The notes under the pieces are model-generated. The model ran no database searches, had not been told where the DNA came from, and was given only the letters and a program-made list of their open reading frames with translations. A stretch of DNA of 64,000 nt from Bin87 sp965232895 (GTDB lineage: Bacteria; Chloroflexota; Dehalococcoidia; Lucifugimonadales; UBA3495): positions 434,001-498,000 of the forward strand of contig OZ247430.1 of NCBI GenBank assembly GCA_965232895.1, in the 5' to 3' direction. This document shows, in pieces, positions 40,853 through 48,763 of this stretch; the stretch's first letter is position 1, and every line of letters begins with the position of its first letter. The translations under genes were made by a program, and so were the position numbers.

Positions 40853-41537
40853 ACCCACCGGGACGGACCGTCGGATCCCGGCGGTCCTGACGGATTTCGA
40901 CGACACCGCCGCGGCCCAGAACGTGGCGGAACTGTTGTTGCACCAGTTCGGCCATCCGAGCTGGACCGAGGTGCGAGAGCGATTCCGGGCGGGCGAACTG
41001 TCACTGAAGGACTACCAGGAAGCTACCTTCCTGCGGATGCAGGCTGACAAAAACGCCATGCAGTCCTACGTGCAGGCCCATGCAAACTTCCGCCCGCACT
41101 TCGCGGAGTTATCGGAGTTCTGCCAGGCCCATTCGATCCCCATGTGCATCATCAGCCAGGGACTGGACTTCTACATTCAGGCGCTGCTGGGCGGGTCCGG
41201 GCAAGCGGAAATGCCGGTGTACGCGGTAGTTACTGAATTCGACGGGCAGGGACGGGTCTCCGGTTACCGGTACGATTTCGCGTATCCCGACGCTCCGCAC
41301 CTGGGCAACAGCAAGGCTCTGATCGTGCGCCGTTTCCAGGAACAGGGTCACCACGTATTTTTCATGGGGGACGGGCGTTCGGACTTCGAGGCCGGGGAGG
41401 TCGCGGACACGGTGTTCGCCCACCGACAGATGGCGGCGATGTGCGACGAGGCCGGTATCAAGTTCGCGCCGTTCACCGATTTCGGGCCGGTGCTCGAAGC
41501 GATACGAGAATACACGAACGCCTTGGAGAGCGGCTGA
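40842..41537 (+). CDS. HAD-IB-type phosphatase (MtnX/SerB-like)
   Basis: A 231-residue HAD hydrolase. Motif I is VLTDFDDTAAA, motif II lies in MCIISQGLDFYIQALL, and motif IV is FFMGDGRSDFEAGEVAD. The pattern matches phosphatases of the MtnX or phosphoserine phosphatase type, so a small phosphorylated metabolite is the likely substrate. Start GTG 40842 overlaps the end of purE by 11 bases, implying translational coupling with it. Confidence 0.82.
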   Translation: MNAKPTGTDRRIPAVLTDFDDTAAAQNVAELLLHQFGHPSWTEVRERFRAGELSLKDYQEATFLRMQADKNAMQSYVQAHANFRPHFAELSEFCQAHSIPMCIISQGLDFYIQALLGGSGQAEMPVYAVVTEFDGQGRVSGYRYDFAYPDAPHLGNSKALIVRRFQEQGHHVFFMGDGRSDFEAGEVADTVFAHRQMAAMCDEAGIKFAPFTDFGPVLEAIREYTNALESG

Positions 41538-41607
41538 TTTCCGGCAAGGGGCAGGCAAGCGTTGTCGGACATAGCACATCGAGAACGGTGGGGATTCGAT
41601 ACCGCTG

Positions 41608-41616
41608 TGATAAAAT
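41608..41616 (+). promoter_or_regulatory. Extended -10 for purB
   Basis: TGATAAAAT, 37 bases before the purB GTG. The -35 region is weak. Confidence 0.35.
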
Positions 41617-41652
41617 ATCTAGCCGTTATGGAAATCGCGCGGAGGCGACGCA

Positions 41653-42966
41653 GTGATTGACCGTTATTCCAGGCCGGCGATGAAACGGGTCTGGTCTGAT
41701 GAGAATAAGTACCGCATGTGGCTGGACGTTGAGTTGGCCGTGTGCGAGGCTTGGACCGAGGCCGGGGTAATCCCGCTGGAAGATATGGAGTCGCTGCGGG
41801 GAGCAGCGTACAACCACCAGCGGATGATGGAGATATTCGAGACCACCCGGCACGACGTCACGGCATTCCTGCGCTCAATCACGGAAACCCTGGGGCCCGA
41901 AGGACGTTGGCTCCATCTGGGCATGACATCCTCCGACATGCTGGACACCGGCCAGGCTTTGCAGTTGGTGGCCGCGGCCGACTTGCTGCTGAAGGAAATC
42001 GACGACGCCATTGACGCGGTGGGCCAGCAGGCAGTTCTGCACAAGGACACGCTGATGATGGGGCGAACCCACGGCGTGCATGCCGAGCCGATGACCTTCG
42101 GGCTCAAACTGGCCCTGTGGTGGGACGAACTGCGCCGGCAACGGGAACGGATGGCAGCGGCTCGCGCATCGGTGCGCGTCGGCAAGATCTCCGGGGCGGT
42201 GGGAACCCACGCCACGATACCGCCGCACATCGAAGACCGTGTGTGCCATCACCTGGGGTTGGACGTGGCTCCGGTATCCAACCAGGTGGTGCAGCGTGAC
42301 CGGCACGCCCACTTCATCACTACCGCCGCTCTCGTGGCCGCGTCGCTGGAGAAGTTCGCCACCGAGATCCGGGGGATGCAGCGCACTGAGATTCACGAAG
42401 TGGAAGAGCCCTTCGGCGCCGGGCAGACCGGGTCATCATCCATGCCCCACAAGCGCAACCCGGAACTGACGGAGCGCATCTGCGGGCTGGCGCGCACCAT
42501 TCGCGGCAACGCGGTGCCCGCCCTGGAAAACGTGGCCCTCTGGGGCGAACGGGACATCAGCCATTCGTCCTCGGAGCGAATCATCCTGCCCGACACCTGC
42601 CTGATGCTGGACTACATCCTGAGCATCTTCACCCACGTGGTGAGTGGCTGGCGCGTGGACACCGACCGGATGTGGCAGAACCTGGAAAGCAGCCGGGGGC
42701 TGATCTTCAGCCAACGAGTGCTGCTGACCCTGGTCGAGGACAAAGGGCTGTCCCGCGAAGCCGCCTACCAAATCGTGCAGCGGAACGCCATGCGGGCGTG
42801 GGACGACGCCCAGGATTTCCGGCAGTTGCTCAAGACGGACGCCGAGGCCGCCCAACACCTGACCGCCTCGGAGATGGACGAACTCTTCGACTACGGCTAC
42901 TACACGCGATACATCGACGACAACTTCAAGCGCATCGGGCTGTTGCCCGTGCCCGCGCTGGCCTGA
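41653..42966 (+). CDS. purB: Adenylosuccinate lyase
   Basis: A 437-residue fumarase-superfamily enzyme acting at two purine steps (SAICAR to AICAR, adenylosuccinate to AMP). It has the signature GSSSMPHKRNPE, the substrate-binding MMGRTHGVHAEP, and the catalytic His regions. The N-terminal MIDRYSRPAMKRVWSDENKY is typical. Start is GTG at 41653 with GGAGGCGA upstream. Confidence 0.97.
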   Translation: MIDRYSRPAMKRVWSDENKYRMWLDVELAVCEAWTEAGVIPLEDMESLRGAAYNHQRMMEIFETTRHDVTAFLRSITETLGPEGRWLHLGMTSSDMLDTGQALQLVAAADLLLKEIDDAIDAVGQQAVLHKDTLMMGRTHGVHAEPMTFGLKLALWWDELRRQRERMAAARASVRVGKISGAVGTHATIPPHIEDRVCHHLGLDVAPVSNQVVQRDRHAHFITTAALVAASLEKFATEIRGMQRTEIHEVEEPFGAGQTGSSSMPHKRNPELTERICGLARTIRGNAVPALENVALWGERDISHSSSERIILPDTCLMLDYILSIFTHVVSGWRVDTDRMWQNLESSRGLIFSQRVLLTLVEDKGLSREAAYQIVQRNAMRAWDDAQDFRQLLKTDAEAAQHLTASEMDELFDYGYYTRYIDDNFKRIGLLPVPALA

Positions 42967-43002
42967 CACACACCTTACGACCGACCCTTATCCGGTCGCT
43001 GA

Positions 43003-43914
43003 ATGGTTGCCATGATTATTGAAACCCGAATGCCCGACCGCATGCATCGCGGAAAAGTCCGCGATACCTACCAGCTCACCGATGACCTGTTGCTGATGGT
43101 CGCCACCGACCGAATATCGGCCTTCGACGTGGTACTGCCCAACGGTATCCCCGACAAGGGGGCGGCGCTGAACCGTATGTCCGCCTTCTGGTTCGGACTG
43201 ACGGACCACATCGTGCCGAACCACCTGGTGGCCCTCGCTGACGGCCCGGACGCCACCGCCTACGCGGGCAACCCGGTTGTTTCCCACCCCGCCTACGCGG
43301 AGGACAAGGTTGGCCGGCAGGCGATGATCGTCAAGAAAGCGGAACGCATCGACATTGAGTGCATCGTGCGCGGATACATCACCGGCTCGGCCTGGGGCGA
43401 GTACCGCCGGCAGGGCACGGTTTCCGGCAAGCCCATGCCAACCGGCCTCGTCGAAGGCGACATGTTCCCGGAGCCCCTTTTCACGCCGACGACAAAGGCG
43501 GAAGAGGGACACGATGAGAACATGACCGACGAGCAGGTGGTCGACATGGTGGGCGCTGACACGGCGCAGCGATTGGCCGACATCAGCAAGGCGGTGTACC
43601 TGCATGCCCACGACTACGCCAAGGACCGTGGCATCGTGCTGGCGGACACCAAGATGGAATTCGGATTCCTCGATGGCGAACTGATCCTGATTGACGAGTT
43701 GCTGACGCCGGACTCCAGCCGTTTCTGGGACGCGGAGGGCTACGCGCCGGGCAAGTCCCAGCCGAGCTATGACAAGCAGTTCGTGCGCGACTGGCTGACG
43801 GCCCAGGGGTGGAACCAGGAGCCACCGGCTCCGGAGTTGCCCGACGATATCGTGCAGCAAACCGCCGAGCTCTATCGCCAGGCCTACCAGCGTCTCACCG
43901 GCGAAACGCTGTAA
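43003..43914 (+). CDS. purC: SAICAR synthetase
   Basis: A 303-residue enzyme that joins aspartate to CAIR. HRGKVRDTYQLTDDLLLMVATDRISAFD, ECIVRGYITGSAWGEY, DTKMEFGF and LTPDSSRFWD are the signatures; the length fits the yeast-like ADE1 form. Start ATG 43003, 37 bases after purB; ATG 43012 is possible. Confidence 0.96.
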   Translation: MVAMIIETRMPDRMHRGKVRDTYQLTDDLLLMVATDRISAFDVVLPNGIPDKGAALNRMSAFWFGLTDHIVPNHLVALADGPDATAYAGNPVVSHPAYAEDKVGRQAMIVKKAERIDIECIVRGYITGSAWGEYRRQGTVSGKPMPTGLVEGDMFPEPLFTPTTKAEEGHDENMTDEQVVDMVGADTAQRLADISKAVYLHAHDYAKDRGIVLADTKMEFGFLDGELILIDELLTPDSSRFWDAEGYAPGKSQPSYDKQFVRDWLTAQGWNQEPPAPELPDDIVQQTAELYRQAYQRLTGETL

Positions 43915-43951
43915 GCGTCGTCGCTCGCCTGCTGCACCGCAAGGAACCGAA

Positions 43952-44722
43952 TTGCCTCCTTCTCGACATCGCCGGCGGAGCGCGGCGCGGCGCTCGCAGC
44001 GCCGCACGCCACCGATCGCGACGGGCGGCGGTTTCCGCAGCCGTTGGCTGCTGTTTGCCTTCGCCGCTATAGCCGGTCTTTTCATCATCGCATTGCTGGT
44101 GCCCGTGGTGCTGCCGGTCAATTTCGGCGGTTTCGGCAGCGGGCTGGGCAGCGCCGACGAAGTCCAGGAAGGCATTGGCGAAGCCGTGTCAGCTGATGAT
44201 GACCGAACCCACTTCTCGCAAGACTTCCTGATCGCCGACGTGACCGACGGCGAAGGCTATTCAACCACGCCGCCAACTTCAGGCCGTCATTGGGACGGCT
44301 GGGTGCAGTGCGGTTTCTATACGGGCCCGGTTCCTGACGAACGTATCGTGCACAACATGGAGCACGGCAACATCATCGTCAGCTACAACCTGGCTGACCA
44401 GGCACAGATCGACGAACTGGCCGCAGCCTTCAACGATATTGGACAGACCAACGCCTGGGGCGTGGCCAGACCTTACAATCCGGGAACCGTGGATGCTGAC
44501 GGCAACGAGCTCTTCCCCGAAGGCACCATCGCGCTTACGACCTGGGGCGTCATCGACAAGTGGAACGTGCGCGAGGTGGACGACGCCGACAACTACCGGA
44601 TCGTCGGCATCGACAAGGATCGCATTGAGCGGTTTTTTGACGCCTACTCCGGCAAGTTGGGGCCGGAGTTCCCCAACGGGGCCCCGTGCACGACCGGCGG
44701 CACGATGGAATCAGGTTCCTAG
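43952..44722 (+). CDS. DUF3105 membrane-anchored protein
   Basis: A 256-residue protein. A basic N-terminus is followed by one transmembrane segment (about residues 30-54), then an extracytoplasmic DUF3105 domain with STTPPTSGRHWDGW, VHNMEHGNIIVSYN, LTTWGVIDKW and the late NGAPCTTGG. DUF3105 has no established function. Start is TTG at 43952 with AAGGAACCGA upstream. The next gene is a related protein with a different anchor, so this is a tandem pair. Confidence 0.85.
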   Translation: MPPSRHRRRSAARRSQRRTPPIATGGGFRSRWLLFAFAAIAGLFIIALLVPVVLPVNFGGFGSGLGSADEVQEGIGEAVSADDDRTHFSQDFLIADVTDGEGYSTTPPTSGRHWDGWVQCGFYTGPVPDERIVHNMEHGNIIVSYNLADQAQIDELAAAFNDIGQTNAWGVARPYNPGTVDADGNELFPEGTIALTTWGVIDKWNVREVDDADNYRIVGIDKDRIERFFDAYSGKLGPEFPNGAPCTTGGTMESGS

Positions 44723-44746
44723 CGGTTCGCAACCGGGCTGACCGCG

Positions 44747-45535
44747 ATGGCAAAGCCTCATTGTCGTCGGTTGACGATTGCGCTGATCGTACTGCTGAGC
44801 CTGGCGGCGCTGGGATGCCAGGCTACGCAGGAACCCGTTCCGCCAACAGAAACGCCGCCTCCGGTGATCCCAGCGGTCACACCGGTATCCATACCCACCG
44901 CCACACCCTTGACGCTCCCTGCAAACACGCCGGCCGCCAGCACACCCGCCTCCACGCCGGAACCTGCGGAAACGCCGGCGCCACCTGAGCCGACCGAGAC
45001 CTCCACTCCAACGCCGACAGCGGTCCCGGCCGCCCCGGTGCAACCTACCGATGGGCCAATCCGGGTTGAGGCCATGCCCGGTCGGGACCACTTCCCGCCT
45101 CAATTGAAGATCGCCGACGTGGTACCGGGCGGTTACAGCACCGTGCCGCCGACTTCCGGTCGTCACTGGGGAGGGTGGAGCGACTGCGGGTTTTACAACC
45201 ACCCGTTGCCGGACGAGTTGCTGGTGCATAACCTGGAGCACGGGAACATCATCGTGAGCTATAACCTGGCCAGCGACGCCGAGGTTGCGGCATTGCGGGC
45301 GGCGGTGGAAGCGATACCGCTGGCGCATGAATTCGCCGTCGTCCGCCGCTACCTGGCGATACCGGAAGGCATGGTGGCGATAACAACCTGGGGCGTCCTG
45401 GACCGGATGCAAGGCGTGGACCCGGCGCGCATCGCCCGGTTCTTCGAGGACTTTCCGGGCAATACCGGCCCGGAGTTCGCCAACGGGTTGCCCTGCACCA
45501 CCGGCATAGACATGACGCAATCGTCCGGCGGCTAA
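44747..45535 (+). CDS. DUF3105 lipoprotein, paralogue of the previous gene
   Basis: A 262-residue protein with a lipoprotein signal: hydrophobic segment ending LLSLAALGC (lipobox, Cys at residue 24). A Pro/Thr/Ala-rich linker of about 75 residues follows, then a DUF3105 domain aligning with the upstream protein: STVPPTSGRHWGGW, VHNLEHGNIIVSYN, ITTWGVLDRM, NGLPCTTG. It has a shorter insert than the paralogue. Attachment to the outer membrane leaflet or cell surface is inferred from the lipobox. Confidence 0.88.
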   Translation: MAKPHCRRLTIALIVLLSLAALGCQATQEPVPPTETPPPVIPAVTPVSIPTATPLTLPANTPAASTPASTPEPAETPAPPEPTETSTPTPTAVPAAPVQPTDGPIRVEAMPGRDHFPPQLKIADVVPGGYSTVPPTSGRHWGGWSDCGFYNHPLPDELLVHNLEHGNIIVSYNLASDAEVAALRAAVEAIPLAHEFAVVRRYLAIPEGMVAITTWGVLDRMQGVDPARIARFFEDFPGNTGPEFANGLPCTTGIDMTQSSGG

Positions 45536-45569
45536 ACGCCCGGGCGATCAGAGAGGCGGCGCGACCAGC

Positions 45570-45821
45570 ATGTTTTTGGCACGGGTTTACGTGACCCTGA
45601 AACCCGCGGTGAACGACCCCCAGGGCCTGACGGTTATGGGCGGTCTGCACAGTCTGGGCTACGAAACCGTGGCGGACGTGCGCATCGGCAAGTACCTGGA
45701 AATCAGGGTGGACGCGGAGGACCAGACCCAAGCCGAGAGCGACGTGGCGGGGATGTGCGACCGGTTGCTGGCAAACCCGGTCATCGAAAATTACCGGTTC
45801 ACGCTGGAACCAGTCGAATAA
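45570..45821 (+). CDS. purS: FGAM synthase subunit PurS
   Basis: An 83-residue protein matching PurS, the small partner of PurQ and PurL that channels ammonia. ARVYVTLKPAVNDPQGLTVMGGLHSLGY, VADVRIGKYLEIRV and the C-terminal NPVIENYRFTLEPV are characteristic. purQ and purL are not adjacent: a palindrome and a convergent gene follow, so they lie elsewhere. Confidence 0.93.
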   Translation: MFLARVYVTLKPAVNDPQGLTVMGGLHSLGYETVADVRIGKYLEIRVDAEDQTQAESDVAGMCDRLLANPVIENYRFTLEPVE

Positions 45822-45822
45822 A

Positions 45823-45852
45823 CATCGGGGCGGACGCTTGTCCGCCCCGATG
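45823..45852. terminator. GGGGCG intergenic palindrome, copy 4, bidirectional terminator
   Basis: CATCGGGGCGGAC (45823-45835) pairs perfectly with GTCCGCCCCGATG (45840-45852), 13 bp with a GCTT tetraloop, between the convergent purS and thioredoxin-like genes. Confidence 0.7.
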
Positions 45853-45884
45853 ACATTGGGCCGGCCTGAACACCGAGCGGAACG

Positions 45885-46469
45885 TCAGTGCAGGTGGTCC
45901 TGCAGCAGTCCCACCAACTCGTCAACGGTGGCTTTCTGCCAGTCTCCGGCCCGGGCAGCAGTGCGGGCGCGTCGTTGCCGGCCGAAGTCCTGGTCCGAGA
46001 TGTCCGGCTGTTCAGAGCGGATGGCTGCCTCGATCTCGCCCTGCTCCCGGTTGGCGGTCTCGGAGCGCTCGATCCAATGGCAGATGTACTCGTGTCCCTG
46101 GTCGTAGAACACAGCGACCGGGATCGACATGTACAGGCCCTCTTTGAGGAACTCGTTCATGATGTCGTGATTTTCGTCCCGGGGGAAGATGCGAAGCTCA
46201 ACGCCAGCGGCTTCCGCTACCCTGGCGAGCACCGGCAGCTCGCGAACCACGTCGCCGCACCAGTCTTCGCCGATCACCATCATGCGAGCCGGGCCGTTTT
46301 CGTGTGATGCCAACTCCTGCAGCCGGTTGGCCTGCTCGGCGCTCAGCTCCACGTTGGAGTAATACTCTTCGATCCGGGCCTTGTTGACCTTGACCGTTTC
46401 CATGTACTGATCGTAAGTCATGCCCTGGGAGTAGCGCTCCGGGGTCACGACGCTGGCTTCCTGCACCAT
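45885..46469 (-). CDS. Thioredoxin-fold protein with WCGD motif
   Basis: A 194-residue thioredoxin-like protein. MVIGEDWCGDVVRELPVLARV corresponds to the active-site region but with a single Cys (WCGD rather than WCxxC), as in a family often annotated 'thioredoxin family protein'. MSIPVAVFYDQ matches the cis-Pro region. A charged helical N-terminus (about 60 residues) precedes it. Start ATG 46469 follows GAGAGGTG. It is convergent with purS and upstream of a short gap before the glutaredoxin-like gene. Confidence 0.8.
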   Translation of the reverse strand: MVQEASVVTPERYSQGMTYDQYMETVKVNKARIEEYYSNVELSAEQANRLQELASHENGPARMMVIGEDWCGDVVRELPVLARVAEAAGVELRIFPRDENHDIMNEFLKEGLYMSIPVAVFYDQGHEYICHWIERSETANREQGEIEAAIRSEQPDISDQDFGRQRRARTAARAGDWQKATVDELVGLLQDHLH

Positions 46470-46556
46470 GATTGCACCTCTCAAGTTACGCGATGTCGTT
46501 ATGGCTGTTGCCGAGGGAAAGACTTGGGACGGGCCACCGGCCGGTCAGCCGATTTC

Positions 46557-46772
46557 TCAACCGCGCTGGCCGCGAAACCCCATCTCCACCTTTCCGTCGG
46601 GCCACACGATGATCGGAACGGCATCCCCAAAGTCCAGAGCTTCGTCCAATGTGTCCTGGCTCTGGTCCACGCGTCGCTCCTCGTATGCAACGCCTTCCCG
46701 GCGCCAGGCGGCGCGCAGCGAGTCGCATGCGGGACACACCGTCAGGGTGTACACGATGGGGATATCTGCCAT
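46557..46772 (-). CDS. Glutaredoxin-like protein
   Basis: A 71-residue glutaredoxin-fold protein: IVYTLTVCPACDSLRAAW with a CPAC-type active site, and a later AVPIIVWPDGKVEMGF with the cis-Pro (VP) region. It is shorter than classical glutaredoxins (about 80). Start ATG 46772 has GGGAGG 5 bases upstream; the longer frame to 47240 is a shadow. It lies upstream of the WCGD protein on the same strand, so the two may form a thiol-redox pair. Confidence 0.85.
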   Translation of the reverse strand: MADIPIVYTLTVCPACDSLRAAWRREGVAYEERRVDQSQDTLDEALDFGDAVPIIVWPDGKVEMGFRGQRG

Positions 46773-46831
46773 GATTGCCTCCCGTGTGGCGAGCCGTCTA
46801 TGGCGGCATTCTACAACTTTGCGCCGGTCGC

Positions 46832-46840
46832 TGCTATAAT
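46832..46840 (+). promoter_or_regulatory. Extended -10 for the ABM-domain gene
   Basis: TGCTATAAT, a perfect extended -10, 34 bases before ATG 46875 in the divergent gap. No clear -35. Confidence 0.5.
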
Positions 46841-46874
46841 CCCCGTCGATTCGCTGCCATCGAAGGAGACGACA

Positions 46875-47204
46875 ATGATCGCGCTGATTGTGGAAATCAA
46901 TATCAAACCCGGTTTCAAGGACCAGTTCATGGATTCCATGCTGGGAGACGCCCGGGGTTCGAACAACGATGAGCCGGGGTGCCTGCGCTTCGACGTCCTG
47001 CAGGACAACGAGGACGAGAACAAGATTCACCTGTTCGAGGTGTACGAGGACGAGGCGGCGGTGGAAGCCCATCGCAACGCTCCGCACTTCATCAAGTGGC
47101 GGGAGGAATGCGCGGACTGGTTCGCCACCGAGAACATCCGAAAGATCGCCACGCCGGTGTATCCGGTACCCGAAAAATGGGAAAAGCGGCCTCCGGTGGA
47201 ATGA
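46875..47204 (+). CDS. ABM-domain (YgiN-like) putative monooxygenase
   Basis: A 109-residue protein of the antibiotic biosynthesis monooxygenase (dimeric alpha/beta barrel) family: IALIVEINIKPGFKDQFMDSM at the N-terminus, then EPGCLRFDVLQDNEDEN and HLFEVYEDEAAVEAH. Family members are quinol monooxygenases or heme-handling enzymes, or have unknown function. Start ATG 46875 with AAGGAGACGAC. It is alone between divergent and convergent neighbours. Confidence 0.88.
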   Translation: MIALIVEINIKPGFKDQFMDSMLGDARGSNNDEPGCLRFDVLQDNEDENKIHLFEVYEDEAAVEAHRNAPHFIKWREECADWFATENIRKIATPVYPVPEKWEKRPPVE

Positions 47205-47221
47205 TCTCGGTCTCACCGGCG

Positions 47222-47259
47222 ACCAAAACGGGGCAGGCATTGAGCCGGCCCCGTTTGGT
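47222..47259. terminator. GGGGC intergenic palindrome, copy 5, bidirectional terminator
   Basis: ACCAAAACGGGGC (47222-47234) pairs with GCCCCGTTTGGT (47248-47259) with one bulged A, between convergent genes (ABM-domain, GSA-aminotransferase-like). TTTCT follows on the plus strand. Confidence 0.6.
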
Positions 47260-47274
47260 TTCTATGGCTGTGGG

Positions 47275-48600
47275 CTAATCCAGCTGTCGTTGCAGGACCC
47301 GCTTGAACCCGCGCACGAAAGCGTCGATCTCAACCTCGCCCAATTCGGTGGACACCGCGCCCACCAGGTTGGGCGCCAGCAGGAAGCCTTCGTTGAGCAT
47401 CCCGATGAACACCCGCCCGGCCAGCGCTTTGTCCGTGGCGGCGATGTCGCGGTAGTTGTGCAGCGGCCCGCTGCCAAAGTGAATGCCGAAGAGGGAACCG
47501 GCTCCCGTGACCACGACGGGCTGCTCCAACTCGGCGCAGACCTGGCGAATGCCCTGTTTCAGCATTTCCGTCAGCTCGGCGAGGCGGCGGTACACGGTCG
47601 GGGTCAGCTCGTTCAGCGTGGCGACGCCGGCGGCCATGCTGATGGGGTTGGCGTTGAAGGTGCCGCCGTGCGCGATGGCGGCCCCGTTGACCGGGCTGTA
47701 TTGCGCCATGACGTCGGACCGGCCACCGAAGGCGCCCACCGCGAACCCGCCGCCGATGATCTTGCCCAGGGCGGTCATGTCCGGGGTGACGCCGTAATAC
47801 TCCTGGGCGCCGCCGGGCGCGACGCGGAAGCTGATCACCTCGTCGAATATGAGCAGCGCGCCGCTGTCGTCGGCGAAATCCCGCAGCATGGACAGGTACG
47901 CGGTATCGGCTGGCAGCATTCCGACGGAGCCCATAATCGGCTCGACAATTACCGCGGCCAGATCATCGCGATTTCCCTCCAGGATGTTCCGCGCAACCTC
48001 CACATCGTTGTAGGGAACTATCACGGCCTGATCCAGGACGCCATCAGCCAGGCCGGCGCTGGACGCCACGGGCTCGGGATGATCGTAGGCTCCGCCGCTG
48101 GCCGGGTCAATCCTCAGGCTGACCAGGACGGCATCGTGAGTCCCGTGATAACCACCTTCCACCTTGGCAAACTTGCTGCGGCCAGTGAACGCGCGAGCGG
48201 CGCGAATGGTGTTTAGGGTTGCCTCGGTGCCGGAGTTCGTGAAGCGCACCTGGTCAAAGGAGGGGATGCGTTCGCACAGCAGTTTGGCGAGTTCCACCTG
48301 GTGGCGGTTGGGCGAGTTGTAAGCCAGGCCCAACTCCATCTGCTGCCGCGCGGCGTCGAGCACGGGAGCGGGGCCGTGGCCCAGGATCATGGTGGTCATC
48401 GTATTGATGAAGTCGAGGCGCTCGACACCATCGGCGTCGGTGACCACCGCCCCCTGCGCCGATTCGGTGAAGATCGGGTACGGGTTCCAGAAGATGGAAT
48501 GCCGGCTGTCTCCGTCGGGCAGGTACCGGCAAGCCTCCTCCCAGATAGCCTGAGACTTGGGCGTGGTTTCAAGGTAGCGGGTTATTTCATCGTAAGCCAC
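47275..48600 (-). CDS. Class III aminotransferase, glutamate-1-semialdehyde aminomutase-like
   Basis: A 441-residue PLP enzyme. FTNSGTEATLNTIRAARAFTGR, VIVEPIMGSVGMLP, LLIFDEVISFRVAPGG, and the Schiff-base Lys in ALGKIIGGGFAVGAFGG resemble HemL, which makes 5-aminolevulinate. The family also includes enzymes of other substrates, and no other haem gene is next to it, so I do not assign hemL. Start ATG 48600. Confidence 0.85.
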   Translation of the reverse strand: MAYDEITRYLETTPKSQAIWEEACRYLPDGDSRHSIFWNPYPIFTESAQGAVVTDADGVERLDFINTMTTMILGHGPAPVLDAARQQMELGLAYNSPNRHQVELAKLLCERIPSFDQVRFTNSGTEATLNTIRAARAFTGRSKFAKVEGGYHGTHDAVLVSLRIDPASGGAYDHPEPVASSAGLADGVLDQAVIVPYNDVEVARNILEGNRDDLAAVIVEPIMGSVGMLPADTAYLSMLRDFADDSGALLIFDEVISFRVAPGGAQEYYGVTPDMTALGKIIGGGFAVGAFGGRSDVMAQYSPVNGAAIAHGGTFNANPISMAAGVATLNELTPTVYRRLAELTEMLKQGIRQVCAELEQPVVVTGAGSLFGIHFGSGPLHNYRDIAATDKALAGRVFIGMLNEGFLLAPNLVGAVSTELGEVEIDAFVRGFKRVLQRQLD

Positions 48601-48763
48601 TGTACAACTCCCAGTAAATGCGATGTTCTGTGCCAGGGATAATAAAACAGACCCAGGTGTGGTGAAACGGCCCGGTCAACGCGCGAACAAATCCAGGCGA
48701 CGCAGTTCACCGGGGCAATGGTCGCAGCATGGACCTGCCGGCCGCGGTGGGACCCAAGGCGAG

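Noticed and set aside
46888..48216. Open frame of 442 codons on the + strand over the ABM-domain and aminotransferase genes
   Set aside because: It runs through a real gene in the wrong frame, then antisense to the aminotransferase.
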